From Janthinobacterium sp. (lineage in GTDB: Bacteria > Pseudomonadota > Gammaproteobacteria > Burkholderiales > Burkholderiaceae_D): DNA of 7,142 nt. Made by a program: the position numbers and the translations under genes. This document shows positions 1-5,527 of this stretch, piece by piece (positions within the stretch are counted from its first letter, which is position 1; each line of letters starts with the position of its first letter). The notes under the pieces were generated by a model that saw only the letters and a list, made by a program, of their open reading frames with translations, searched no databases and was not told the DNA's origin. The DNA lies in NCBI GenBank assembly GCA_003482555.1, contig DMYQ01000117.1:7531-14672 (forward strand). The letters run 5' to 3'.

Positions 1-634
1 CGTCCGCCTCGGGCGGCTCGAGCGAGCGGAAATGCGGCTGCCCGGCGTGGCGCCAGACCAGCCAGCAGACGGCGCCGGGCACGCGCTCGGCCTCGGGCGG
101 CTCGCCCGCGGCGTCCAGCGCCTGCCACAGGGCCACCGCGTTCCAGTGCAGCTCCAGCATATGCAGCGAAGGGTGCAGGCCGAAGGTCAGCCCGCCCCAC
201 TCGTGCGGCGCCAGGGCGCCGAAGTCGGCCGCCACCAGCGGCGCCACGTCGGCCGCGTCGAAAGCCAGGCCGAGCGACCATTCGAAGCGCGCCAGTTCGG
301 CGATGAAGGGATAGTCGGGCAGCGCCAGCGCGGCGTGGGCGGCGAAGTCGCCGCCAAACCAGCGCAGATTGCGAAAGCGCGAGGGATGCGCCGCCAGGTA
401 GCCGGCCGCCAGATCGGCGAACATGTCGTCGCCGACGTAGCTCCAGGTCTTGTCGTACGCTTCCGCCAGCGCCTCGCGCATGCGGGCGCGGTAGGCGTTG
501 TGGTAAATCGCCAGGCGCGCCGCCACGCCCAGGCCGGGCTGCGCGCACACGGCCGCGGCCATCGCCGGCGCCACCGCGCCGTCGCCCAGCACGTAGTCCT
601 GGAAGTCGGCCTGCAGCGCATGCAGGGCGCTCAT
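1..634 (-). CDS. HvfC/DUF2063-family protein, MNIO partner (3' end beyond window)
   Basis: Translating down from the ATG at 634-632 gives 211 codons with no stop before the left edge, so the C-terminus is missing. The protein begins MSALHALQADFQDYVLGDGA. Residues about 5-115 fit the DUF2063 (putative DNA-binding) N-terminal domain. The typical stretch is near residues 41-68 (RLAIYHNAYRARMREAL, then DKTWSYVGDD), followed by RFRNLRWFGGDF near 86-97. The name 'DNA-binding' is historical. In methanobactin-, HvfABC- and bufferin-type operons such proteins sit beside the DUF692/MNIO oxidase and are thought to present the precursor peptide to it. Its ATG overlaps the TGA of the oxidase gene by 4 bases (ATGA), which indicates translational coupling. 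The family is clear from sequence and context; the exact role in this strain is inference. Confidence 0.88.
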   Translation of the reverse strand, partial: MSALHALQADFQDYVLGDGAVAPAMAAAVCAQPGLGVAARLAIYHNAYRARMREALAEAYDKTWSYVGDDMFADLAAGYLAAHPSRFRNLRWFGGDFAAHAALALPDYPFIAELARFEWSLGLAFDAADVAPLVAADFGALAPHEWGGLTFGLHPSLHMLELHWNAVALWQALDAAGEPPEAERVPGAVCWLVWRHAGQPHFRSLEPPEAD

Positions 635-1500
635 GCTGCCAGCCCTTCGGCGCCGACGGCGGCGGCCAGCAGGCGCGCGCGGCCCAGTTCCGCCGCCAGT
701 TCGGCCAGCGGCGGTATGTTGTCGTCGCGCTCTATCATGGTGGCGACCGGGCCGAAGCGGCGCAGCGCGTCCGCGTACAGCGCCCACACGGGATCGGCCA
801 CGGCGCGGTCATGGGTATCGATGACGCAATCGTCTTGCGCGCTGTGGCCGGCCAGGTGGATTTGCCGCACGCGCCGGGCCGGCATCGCGCGCAGATAAGC
901 CCGCGGGTCGAAACCGTGGTTGACGCTGCTGACATAGATATTGTTCACGTCGAGCAGGATCAGGCTGTCGGACTGTTCGGCCACGGCGGCCACGAAGTCC
1001 CATTCTTGCAGGGTGTCGGCGGAAAAGCTGAGGTAGCTGGAGACGTTTTCCAGCAAGATCGGGCGCTGCAGATAATCCTGTACCCGCCGCACATTGCGCA
1101 CCACGGCGGCCAGCGCTTCGTCGGTGTAAGGCAAGGGGAACAGGTCGTGCATATTTTTGCCGTGCGTGCCGGTCCAGCACAGGTGATCCGACACCCACAG
1201 CGGTTGCACCCGGTCGATCAATTGTTTGAGGGCGCGCAGGTAGTCGTCGGACGGGCCTTCCGGCGTGCCGACCGACAGCGAGACGCCGTGCATGGCCATC
1301 GGATAGTCGCGCCGGACAAGGTCGAGCATGGCCAGCGGTTTGCCGCCCGGGATCATGTAATTTTCGGAGAGTATCTCGAACCAGTCGACGCCGCAAGCGG
1401 ACGGCGTGGTCTGCAAAATCTCGTTGTAGTGGCCGGGACGCAGGCCGAGGCCGAAACCGGGCGAGGGCGGGAACGGGAACGGGAGCGGGGAAGCTGGCAT
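631..1500 (-). CDS. bufB: DUF692/MNIO family bufferin maturase (BufB/HvfB type)
   Basis: 289 aa, the normal size for DUF692 multinuclear non-heme iron oxidases (MbnB, TglH, HvfB and BufB relatives). These TIM-barrel enzymes bind two or three irons and use O2 to rewrite cysteines in a precursor peptide. Landmarks: GFGLGLRPGHYNEIL (15-29), WFEILSENY (40-48), MHGVSLS with His71, SDHLCW with Asp105-His106, MHDLFPLP with His118, LLENVSSYLS with Glu151, LLDVNNIYVSSVNHGFD with Asp184, Asn186 and His195, QIHLAGHS with His215, IDTHDRAV with His230, and IERDDNIP with Glu257. The expected iron-ligand set therefore looks complete. The start is the only ATG ahead of the barrel. It has no recognisable Shine-Dalgarno; the leader is pyrimidine-rich. 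The N-terminus is a Pro/Phe-rich run (PLPFPFPPSP) encoded by a short tandem hexamer. The gene follows the precursor gene by 76 bases and overlaps the HvfC-type gene by 4. Confidence 0.93.
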   Translation of the reverse strand: MPASPLPFPFPPSPGFGLGLRPGHYNEILQTTPSACGVDWFEILSENYMIPGGKPLAMLDLVRRDYPMAMHGVSLSVGTPEGPSDDYLRALKQLIDRVQPLWVSDHLCWTGTHGKNMHDLFPLPYTDEALAAVVRNVRRVQDYLQRPILLENVSSYLSFSADTLQEWDFVAAVAEQSDSLILLDVNNIYVSSVNHGFDPRAYLRAMPARRVRQIHLAGHSAQDDCVIDTHDRAVADPVWALYADALRRFGPVATMIERDDNIPPLAELAAELGRARLLAAAVGAEGLAA

Positions 1501-1544
1501 GGGTGGGTTCGGTGAAAAGAGGGAAGAGGGAATTGAAGGGAGCA

Positions 1545-1569
1545 GCGGCGCCGCTGGCTGCGGCGCCGC
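1545..1569 (-). promoter_or_regulatory. GC hairpin between precursor and oxidase genes
   Basis: GCGGCGCCGC occurs at 1545-1554 and again at 1560-1569, separated by a 5-base loop. Each copy is self-complementary, so the two can pair as a 10-bp stem. On the transcript it starts 7 bases after the precursor stop. No U-tract follows on the minus strand (the next bases are TGCTCCCTTC), so it is not a standard intrinsic terminator. A plausible role is 3' protection of the precursor mRNA or partial attenuation, giving more peptide than enzyme. The hairpin is seen; the role is inferred. Confidence 0.5.
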
Positions 1570-1576
1570 GCGCCGC

Positions 1577-1846
1577 TTACTTGTCGAGGTCGACGATCTT
1601 GCCGTGCTTGGCCAGGCATTCGCCGGCCTTGGCCTTGACGAAGCCGTGACCCTTGCAGACGTTCTGGCCCTTGCACGAGTTTTCCGCGGTGGCGCAATCG
1701 CCCGTGCCTTTGCAGCTGTTCACGCCGGCGCAGTGGACGGCGTCGTCGGCCGCCAGGCTGGTCGGGGCGGCGATGACGGATGCGGACATGGCCATGGCGG
1801 CGACGGCGGCGGCGATCAGGGCGCCGGTTTTGAGGGTGTTTTTCAT
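1577..1846 (-). CDS. bufA: Bufferin-type precursor peptide, secreted, six cysteines
   Basis: 89 aa starting MKNTLKTGALIAAAVAAMAM. A signal peptide covers residues 1-26 (Lys-rich start, Ala-rich core, likely cut VIA|AP). The mature part is short and cysteine-rich: C39, C45, C51, C58, C64 and C77. Motifs include CAGVNSCKG, DCATAENSCKG and QNVCKGHGF, then GECLAKHGK. Such peptides next to an MNIO oxidase are the substrates called bufferins. In studied members cysteines are turned into thiooxazole-type groups that bind copper and limit copper stress. The CKGQN-CKG pattern resembles what I recall as the BufA2 group more than the DUF2282/BufA1 group; that subgroup call is from memory. The start at 1846 is chosen because GGAG (ctcc, 1853-1856) lies 6 bases upstream and because it places the signal peptide at the N-terminus. 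The frame stays open up to 2014, but that extension looks non-coding. The modified residues cannot be read from DNA. Confidence 0.9.
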   Translation of the reverse strand: MKNTLKTGALIAAAVAAMAMSASVIAAPTSLAADDAVHCAGVNSCKGTGDCATAENSCKGQNVCKGHGFVKAKAGECLAKHGKIVDLDK

Positions 1847-1919
1847 GGGTTTCTCCAAAAGGTTAGGGGGCAAGACAATGCGCGTGCTTGACGCTACGGG
1901 TCGGCTTCGACTTATTGGT

Positions 1920-1947
1920 GAGTCGTTGCCCTTCACGAATTTCTTAC
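1920..1947 (-). promoter_or_regulatory. Candidate ECF-sigma promoter of the bufferin operon
   Basis: On the minus strand GTAAGA (plus 1942-1947) is followed, after exactly 16 bases, by CGACTC (plus 1920-1925). This resembles the GTAACC-N16-CGAA pattern of the Caulobacter SigF class of ECF factors, which controls a bufferin operon there. No good sigma-70 pair was seen in the same stretch. Transcription would start near 1912, giving a leader of about 65 bases before the precursor ATG. The match is partial, and no sigma or anti-sigma gene lies in the window. Confidence 0.4.
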
Positions 1948-2008
1948 ACGCTTGATGAAATATATTTTGGCCCGATGGCGCCGGGGCGCGGCGCATCGTT
2001 GCCTCGCC

Positions 2009-2140
2009 GACCATGCGCGCCAGGCCAAGCAGTTGACCGTGACGGTCTCGGAAGTGGCCTTCAGGGGCGGCGCCATCGCGCAGATGGACGAAGTCACGCG
2101 GCGGAACGCGGCGCTGGTGGAAGAGGCGGCGGCCGCCAGT
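2009..2140 (+). pseudogene. Remnant of a chemoreceptor (MCP) C-terminus
   Basis: The 308 bases from 1847 to 2154 hold no complete gene apart from the bufferin leader and promoter. In the plus frame of 2075-2140 the reading is IAQMDEVTRRNAALVEEA followed by AAAS, the conserved second methylation-helix segment of methyl-accepting chemotaxis proteins. Just before it, at about 2009-2055, the frame reads RQAKQLTVTVS, which resembles the extreme C-terminal tail of such receptors. In an intact receptor the tail follows the methylation segment, so here the order is swapped, which suggests a rearranged remnant. It has no credible start or Shine-Dalgarno, and after 2140 the reading runs into the 3' end of the opposing glutathione transferase gene. 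The methylation segment is recognised confidently; the tail segment and its history are inference. Confidence 0.6.
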
Positions 2141-2154
2141 GAATGGGGAGAGCC

Positions 2155-2856
2155 TTACAGCGGCTTGAGGGCCGCAGTCTGCCCGAACAGCATCCGCTTG
2201 GCTTCCTCGCTGACGGTCGGCTCGGTGTTGATCTCGGCCGCGCGCGCGTAGGCACGCTGGGTTGCCGGGCGCGCCGCGATGGAGGCGAACCAGCGCGCCA
2301 GGTGCGGAAAATCCTCCAGCTTCTGGCCCTGTTTTTCATGCGGCACGATCCACGGATAGGCCGCCATGTCGGCGATCGAATAGGCATCGCCGGCGATGTA
2401 GGCGCGGCCGGCCAGGCGCCGGTCGAGCACGCCGTACAGGCGATTCGTCTCGTTCACATAGCGCGTGATCGCATAGGCGATCTTTTCCGGCGCATACTGC
2501 GAAAAATGGTGGTTCTGGCCGGCCATCGGCCCCAGTCCGCCCATCTGCCAGAACAGCCACTGGGTGACCTCGGCGCGGCCGCGCAAGTCGGCCGGCAAGA
2601 ACTGGCCGCTCTTCTCGGCCAGGTATTGCAGGATCGCGCCAGACTCGAACAGCGAGATGGGCGCGCCGCCATCGGCCGGGTCCTGGTCGACGATGGCCGG
2701 GATGCGGTTGTTGGGGGAAATGGCGAGAAATTCGGGCTTGAACTGCTCGCCTTGGCCTATCCTTACCGGGATAATGCGGTAAGGCATGCCGCTCTCTTCC
2801 AGGAACATGGTGATTTTATGGCCGTTCGGCGTCGTCCAATAGTACAGGTCGATCAT
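2155..2856 (-). CDS. yfcG: YfcG-like (Nu-class) glutathione S-transferase / disulfide oxidoreductase
   Basis: 233 aa beginning MIDLYYWTTPNGHKITMFLE, very close to E. coli YfcG in motif order. The N-terminal thioredoxin-like domain spans about 1-85, with Thr9 and Asn11 in the glutathione-site position (YfcG lacks the usual Tyr/Ser/Cys). It also carries SPNNRIPAI with cis-Pro53 and FESGAIL (70-76), which binds the glutathione gamma-glutamyl group. The helical C-terminal domain spans about 90-205. It contains QWLFWQMGGLGPMAGQNHHF (99-118) and the SIADMAAYPW N-cap motif with Asp163. Nu-class enzymes have little transferase activity but reduce disulfides and hydroperoxides with glutathione. The start at 2856 is chosen for the family N-terminus and AAGGAA (ttcctt, 2862-2867) 5 bases upstream. 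The open frame to 3108 is not conserved-looking. It stands alone, with a divergent promoter region upstream. Confidence 0.95.
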   Translation of the reverse strand: MIDLYYWTTPNGHKITMFLEESGMPYRIIPVRIGQGEQFKPEFLAISPNNRIPAIVDQDPADGGAPISLFESGAILQYLAEKSGQFLPADLRGRAEVTQWLFWQMGGLGPMAGQNHHFSQYAPEKIAYAITRYVNETNRLYGVLDRRLAGRAYIAGDAYSIADMAAYPWIVPHEKQGQKLEDFPHLARWFASIAARPATQRAYARAAEINTEPTVSEEAKRMLFGQTAALKPL

Positions 2857-2963
2857 GACATTTCCTTCGTGTGGGTGGTCAAGGCGCGGCACCCGGATGA
2901 CGGGGCCGGCGCGCGCGTTTATCGCATGACAGCAATGATCCCGCCGCGCGGGGCGGGCACCGA

Positions 2964-2969
2964 TATAAT
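2964..2969 (+). promoter_or_regulatory. Candidate -10 box (TATAAT) upstream of the lipoprotein gene
   Basis: A perfect TATAAT lies at 2964-2969, unusual in such GC-rich DNA. No -35 match sits at 17 bases (the position reads CCGCCG). A 6-bp GC hairpin (CCCGCC 2940-2945 with GGCGGG 2952-2957) occupies the spacer. Transcription would begin near 2976 and give a leader of about 125 bases before the ATG at 3101, with an uninterrupted T8 run at 3063-3070. The rest of the 2857-3100 region shows no gene. Confidence 0.35.
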
Positions 2970-3100
2970 GCCACGTAAGCAGAACGCGGACGCGCGCAGC
3001 CCCGGTGTGAGCAGTCACTACCCGACCGGCCCCCCAGCGCCGCCAAAGTCCGCCCAGATGGCTTTTTTTTGAAGCAGCACCACACCGGAAAGCGACGCCC

Positions 3101-3562
3101 ATGCGCAAGATTCTGATCCTCCTGATATCCGTCTTCTTGACCGCTTGCGTCGACGATTCCGCCTCCTACTTCATCGACGGGCGCGAGCACTCCCTGACCA
3201 TCCGCCGCCAGCAAGAGCATTTCTGGAAAGACGAAGCCGACGTTACCCTGCTGGCGGCGCGCATGCCCGAGTGCCAGCGCCTGCACCCGCTGGCCAGCGT
3301 GGCGCCGGCGGCCGACGTCAAGGTGGACCTGTTTTCCGCCGGTGACGGCCTGTGGAACCTGCGCATGGGCCAGCAACTGTGGCAAATCGAAACGGCCACC
3401 TGCAACGGCTTGACGGAACTCCAGAACGACCCCAAGGCCGACCTGGGCCAGGCGCTCGGCAGCTTCATCGTCAAGGACGGCAAATTGGCGTTCGAGGCCC
3501 TGCCCGGCGCTGCCGACGCCGCCGATGCCGCCGATGCCGCTGCGGCACCCGCCGCCCAATAG
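3101..3562 (+). CDS. Small lipoprotein of unknown function
   Basis: 153 aa. The N-terminus MRKILILLISVFLTACVDDS is a lipoprotein signal: positive start, hydrophobic core, and lipobox LTAC with the lipidated Cys16. Val at +2 favours outer-membrane sorting by E. coli rules. The mature part is a compact domain of about 120 residues with two more cysteines (C58 in MPECQRLH and C101 in TATCNGL) that could form a disulfide. It has a repeated Trp pattern (DGLWNLRMGQQLWQIETA). The C-terminus ends in an Ala/Asp repeat (AADAADAADAAAAPAAQ) built from GCCGAT-type codons. GGAAAG upstream serves as a weak ribosome site. I do not recognise the family. The TAG stop sits at the edge of a tandem duplication and repeat element, so the C-terminal tail may have been altered by repeat activity. 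Confidence 0.8.
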   Translation: MRKILILLISVFLTACVDDSASYFIDGREHSLTIRRQQEHFWKDEADVTLLAARMPECQRLHPLASVAPAADVKVDLFSAGDGLWNLRMGQQLWQIETATCNGLTELQNDPKADLGQALGSFIVKDGKLAFEALPGAADAADAADAAAAPAAQ

Positions 3563-3590
3563 CCCGCCAACAACTAGCCCGCCAACAACT
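3561..3590 (+). repeat. 15-bp tandem duplication at the lipoprotein stop
   Basis: AGCCCGCCAACAACT occurs twice back to back (3561-3575 and 3576-3590). The first copy begins inside the TAG stop codon of the lipoprotein gene. It forms the left border of the larger repeat element to its right. Confidence 0.85.
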
Positions 3591-3593
3591 TTG

Positions 3594-3727
3594 GGGGTCA
3601 GGTCTCGCAGCAACTTTGGGGTCACAACTTTGGGGTCAGGTCTCGCATTGTCGGTTTCATTGCGGAAAACCGACAATGCGAGACCTGACCCCAGACTTGT
3701 TTGTGACCCCAGACTTGTTTGTCGGGC
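3594..3727. repeat. Compound inverted-repeat element (REP/BIME-like), GGGGTCAGGTCTCGCA type
   Basis: GGGGTCAGGTCTCGCA appears directly at 3594-3609 and 3632-3647 and inverted at 3677-3692. The half motif GGGGTCAC appears at 3618-3625 and inverted at 3703-3710. Each copy is preceded by a CAACTTT or CAAGTCT flank, and CCCGCC/CCCGAC-type ends lie at both borders. The element is therefore nearly symmetric about position 3662. It lies between converging genes, as REP/BIME elements usually do. I recall similar GGGGTCAG-type repeats scattered in Oxalobacteraceae genomes, but copy number cannot be checked here. No transposase is present in the window. Confidence 0.75.
3631..3693. terminator. Perfect 27-bp inverted repeat, possible bidirectional terminator
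   Basis: Bases 3631-3657 are the exact reverse complement of 3667-3693, with a 9-base loop (CATTGCGGA). This is far longer than a typical intrinsic terminator stem and has no clean T-run on either side. It lies between the ends of two converging genes, so it could stop or stabilise transcripts from both. Equally it may simply be the core of the repeat element. Confidence 0.5.
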
Positions 3728-3734
3728 AGTTGTT

Positions 3735-5381
3735 TCAGGAAGTCTCCGCCCGGCTGACGACCGTCAGTATGCCGCCAGCGCCCGCGCCGCCGGGCGCCCG
3801 CTGGCGCCTGCCGGCGTGCTGGCGTGGGCGCCGTCCAGCGTGAAGCGATGCACCAGGTCGGCCAGATTGGCGGCCTGGTCCTGCATGCTGGCGGCCGCCG
3901 CCGCCGCTTCCTCGAACCAGGGCCGCGTTTTGCTGCGTTACCGAATCCATTTCGGCGATGGCCTGGTTGACGTGGGCGATACCGGTGCTTTGCTCGCGCG
4001 AGGCGGCTGAAATCTCCGTCATGATGCCGGTCATGCGCGAGACGCTGGCCACCACCTGGTCCATGGTCGTGCCGGCCTGCGCCACCAGCGCGCTGCCGGC
4101 CGCGATGGTGTCGACCGAATCGCCGATCAAGGCCTTGATTTCCTTGGCGGCGGCGGCGCTGCGCTGGGCCAGGTTGCGCACCTCGGAGGCGACGACGGCG
4201 AAGCCGCGCCCCTGTTCGCCGGCGCGGGCCGCTTCCACGGCCGCGTTCAAGGCCAGGATATTGGTCTGGAAGGCGATGCCGTCGATCACGCTGATGATGT
4301 CGACGATGCGCGCCGCCGAGGCGTTGATGGTGTCCATCGTGGCGATCACTTGCCCGACCACGGCGCCGCCGCGGCGCGCCACGTCGGAGGCCGACAGCGC
4401 CAGTTCGTTGGCGCGCACCGCGTGCTCGACGTTGTGCGTCACGGTCGAGGTCAACTGTTCCATCGACGCGGCAGTCTGCTCCAGCGCGCTGGCCTGCGAT
4501 TCCGTGCGCCCCGACAAGTCCATATTCCCGGCCGCGATTTCACCGGAGGCGGCGGCGATGGTGCCGGCGCTGTTGCGGATCTGGCCTATCGTGTCGGCCA
4601 GGTTGTCTTGCATGGTTTTCATCGCAAACAGCACGCTGCCGCGGTCGTTCTTGTGCGTGACGACCGTGCCGCTCAAGTCGTTGCGGGCGATCTTGTCGGC
4701 GATCTGCGCCGCGTATTCGGGCGCGCCGCCAAGCGCGTGGCGCAGACCACGGTTAATCGTCACCACAATCAGCGACAGCAGCGCGCACACCACCAGCAAG
4801 AGCGCGCCGGAGCCCAACAGTTCGTTGCGGAAGGCGACGTCGATATCGTCCATGTACATGCCGTTGATCACCATCCAGCCCCAGGGCTTATAGGTGGTGA
4901 TCCGGCTCATTTTCGGGCTCGGCACGGTGTCGCCCGGACGCGGCCAAACGTAGCGCACGAATCCGGCCCCGCTGTCGGTCTTGCCGACGGCGGCGAAGTC
5001 GCGGTACAGATAAGTGCCGTTGGCGTCCTTGACGTCGGAGACGTCCTTGCCATCGCTGACCGGCTTGAACGGGTTCATCACGCCCATCATGTCGATGGTG
5101 GACAGGCTGAGATAACCGTCCTTGCCGTAGCGCACGGTCTTGATGACGGCGGTGGCCTGCTTTTGCGCCTCTTCCTTGCTCAGCTTTCCCGTGTCGGCCA
5201 GGTCGCCATACATTTTCAGGATGCTCACGCCCATCTCGCCAAGGTGGGTCAAGTCGTTGCTGCGCTCCTCGATGCGCAGCGTTCGCGTTCGCAAGGCGTC
5301 ATGGACGACGATGCCGGTGATGCACAACAGGCTGCACAATAGGGGAATCCACAGCTTTTGCTGGAATGTCAGCTTCTTCAT
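3735..5381 (-). CDS. Methyl-accepting chemotaxis protein, sCache-type sensor, frameshifted near its C-terminus
   Basis: As read, 548 aa from MKKLTFQQKL. TM1 is about 11-28. The periplasmic sensor is about 35-185 and looks like single-Cache (sCache_2): VRYGKDGYLSLSTIDMMGVM at 83-102 and KPWGWMVINGMYMDDID at 165-181. TM2 is about 188-209, followed by a short HAMP-like stretch (LGGAPEYAAQIADKIARNDL). The signalling domain is about 255-490, with the kinase-control tip IAFQTNILALNAAVEAARAG (369-388). It senses small molecules outside the inner membrane and controls CheA. After Val489 the frame changes to Gly/Arg-rich nonsense ending at 3735. Removing one base at 3915/3916 restores a normal tail (EEAAAAAASMQDQAANLADL, then VHRFTLDG) ending at TGA 3766-3764, 538 aa. 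The start is chosen for GGAG (ctcc, 5388-5391) 6 bases upstream; the frame stays open to 5570, but that extension looks non-coding. No CheR-binding pentapeptide is present in either frame. Confidence 0.9.
   Translation of the reverse strand: MKKLTFQQKLWIPLLCSLLCITGIVVHDALRTRTLRIEERSNDLTHLGEMGVSILKMYGDLADTGKLSKEEAQKQATAVIKTVRYGKDGYLSLSTIDMMGVMNPFKPVSDGKDVSDVKDANGTYLYRDFAAVGKTDSGAGFVRYVWPRPGDTVPSPKMSRITTYKPWGWMVINGMYMDDIDVAFRNELLGSGALLLVVCALLSLIVVTINRGLRHALGGAPEYAAQIADKIARNDLSGTVVTHKNDRGSVLFAMKTMQDNLADTIGQIRNSAGTIAAASGEIAAGNMDLSGRTESQASALEQTAASMEQLTSTVTHNVEHAVRANELALSASDVARRGGAVVGQVIATMDTINASAARIVDIISVIDGIAFQTNILALNAAVEAARAGEQGRGFAVVASEVRNLAQRSAAAAKEIKALIGDSVDTIAAGSALVAQAGTTMDQVVASVSRMTGIMTEISAASREQSTGIAHVNQAIAEMDSVTQQNAALVRGSGGGGRQHAGPGRQSGRPGASLHAGRRPRQHAGRRQRAPGGAGAGGILTVVSRAETS
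3911..3920 (-). other. One-base insertion (frameshift) in the chemoreceptor gene
   Basis: The minus strand reads CTGGTTCGAGGAAGC. Chemoreceptors have CTG-GTC-GAG-GAA-GC (LVEEA) here, so one T at 3915/3916 is extra. Downstream, the alternative frame is open for 49 codons and matches the family; the annotated frame does not. No slippery heptamer that would suggest programmed frameshifting lies at the site. It may be a real mutation or a sequencing error. Confidence 0.85.
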
Positions 5382-5505
5382 ACCTGTCTCCAATTTTTTT
5401 ATATATATCAAGAATCTGCGGACATTCCAGCGCGCCGCTCGCCATTCCAGAATATACGTGAAGGGGTAGGCCAGCAAGGTGTTTCGGTCACGCAACGTTG
5501 TTATC

Positions 5506-5527
5506 CGGTCGAAACGCGGTCGAAACG
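5506..5527 (+). repeat. Tandem 11-bp repeat upstream of the EamA gene
   Basis: CGGTCGAAACG occurs twice in direct tandem (5506-5516 and 5517-5527), a period of one helical turn. An inverted GTTTCG sits at 5481-5486. It lies about 85 bases upstream of the EamA start and upstream of a weak AATAAT -10 candidate (5569-5574). It could be an operator; no regulator is assigned. Confidence 0.5.

Noticed and set aside
32..898. Long plus-strand open frame opposite the operon
   Set aside because: Arg/Gln/Gly-rich antisense reading of the GC-rich HvfC-type and oxidase genes; no family features.
1847..2014. Upstream extension of the precursor gene to an ATG at 2014
   Set aside because: It would bury the signal peptide; the ATG at 1846 has a good Shine-Dalgarno and the extension overlaps the likely promoter.
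3040..3070. Intrinsic terminator at the T8 run
   Set aside because: The preceding stem is only about 4 bp with a 13-base loop, too weak to call.
2857..3108. N-terminal extension of the glutathione transferase to 3108
   Set aside because: The family starts at MIDLYY; the extension runs through the divergent promoter region and the lipoprotein start.
3480..3556. GCCGAT-type repeats in the lipoprotein tail as a separate repeat locus
   Set aside because: Short Ala/Asp codon repeat inside a coding sequence, better described as part of the protein.
2879..3676. Minus-strand 265-codon open frame across the lipoprotein gene
   Set aside because: Antisense reading of the lipoprotein gene and repeat; composition is low complexity and no motif is recognised.
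3958..5342. Plus-strand open frames (311 and 330 codons) over the chemoreceptor
   Set aside because: They are antisense to a clearly recognised chemoreceptor and lack protein-like motifs.
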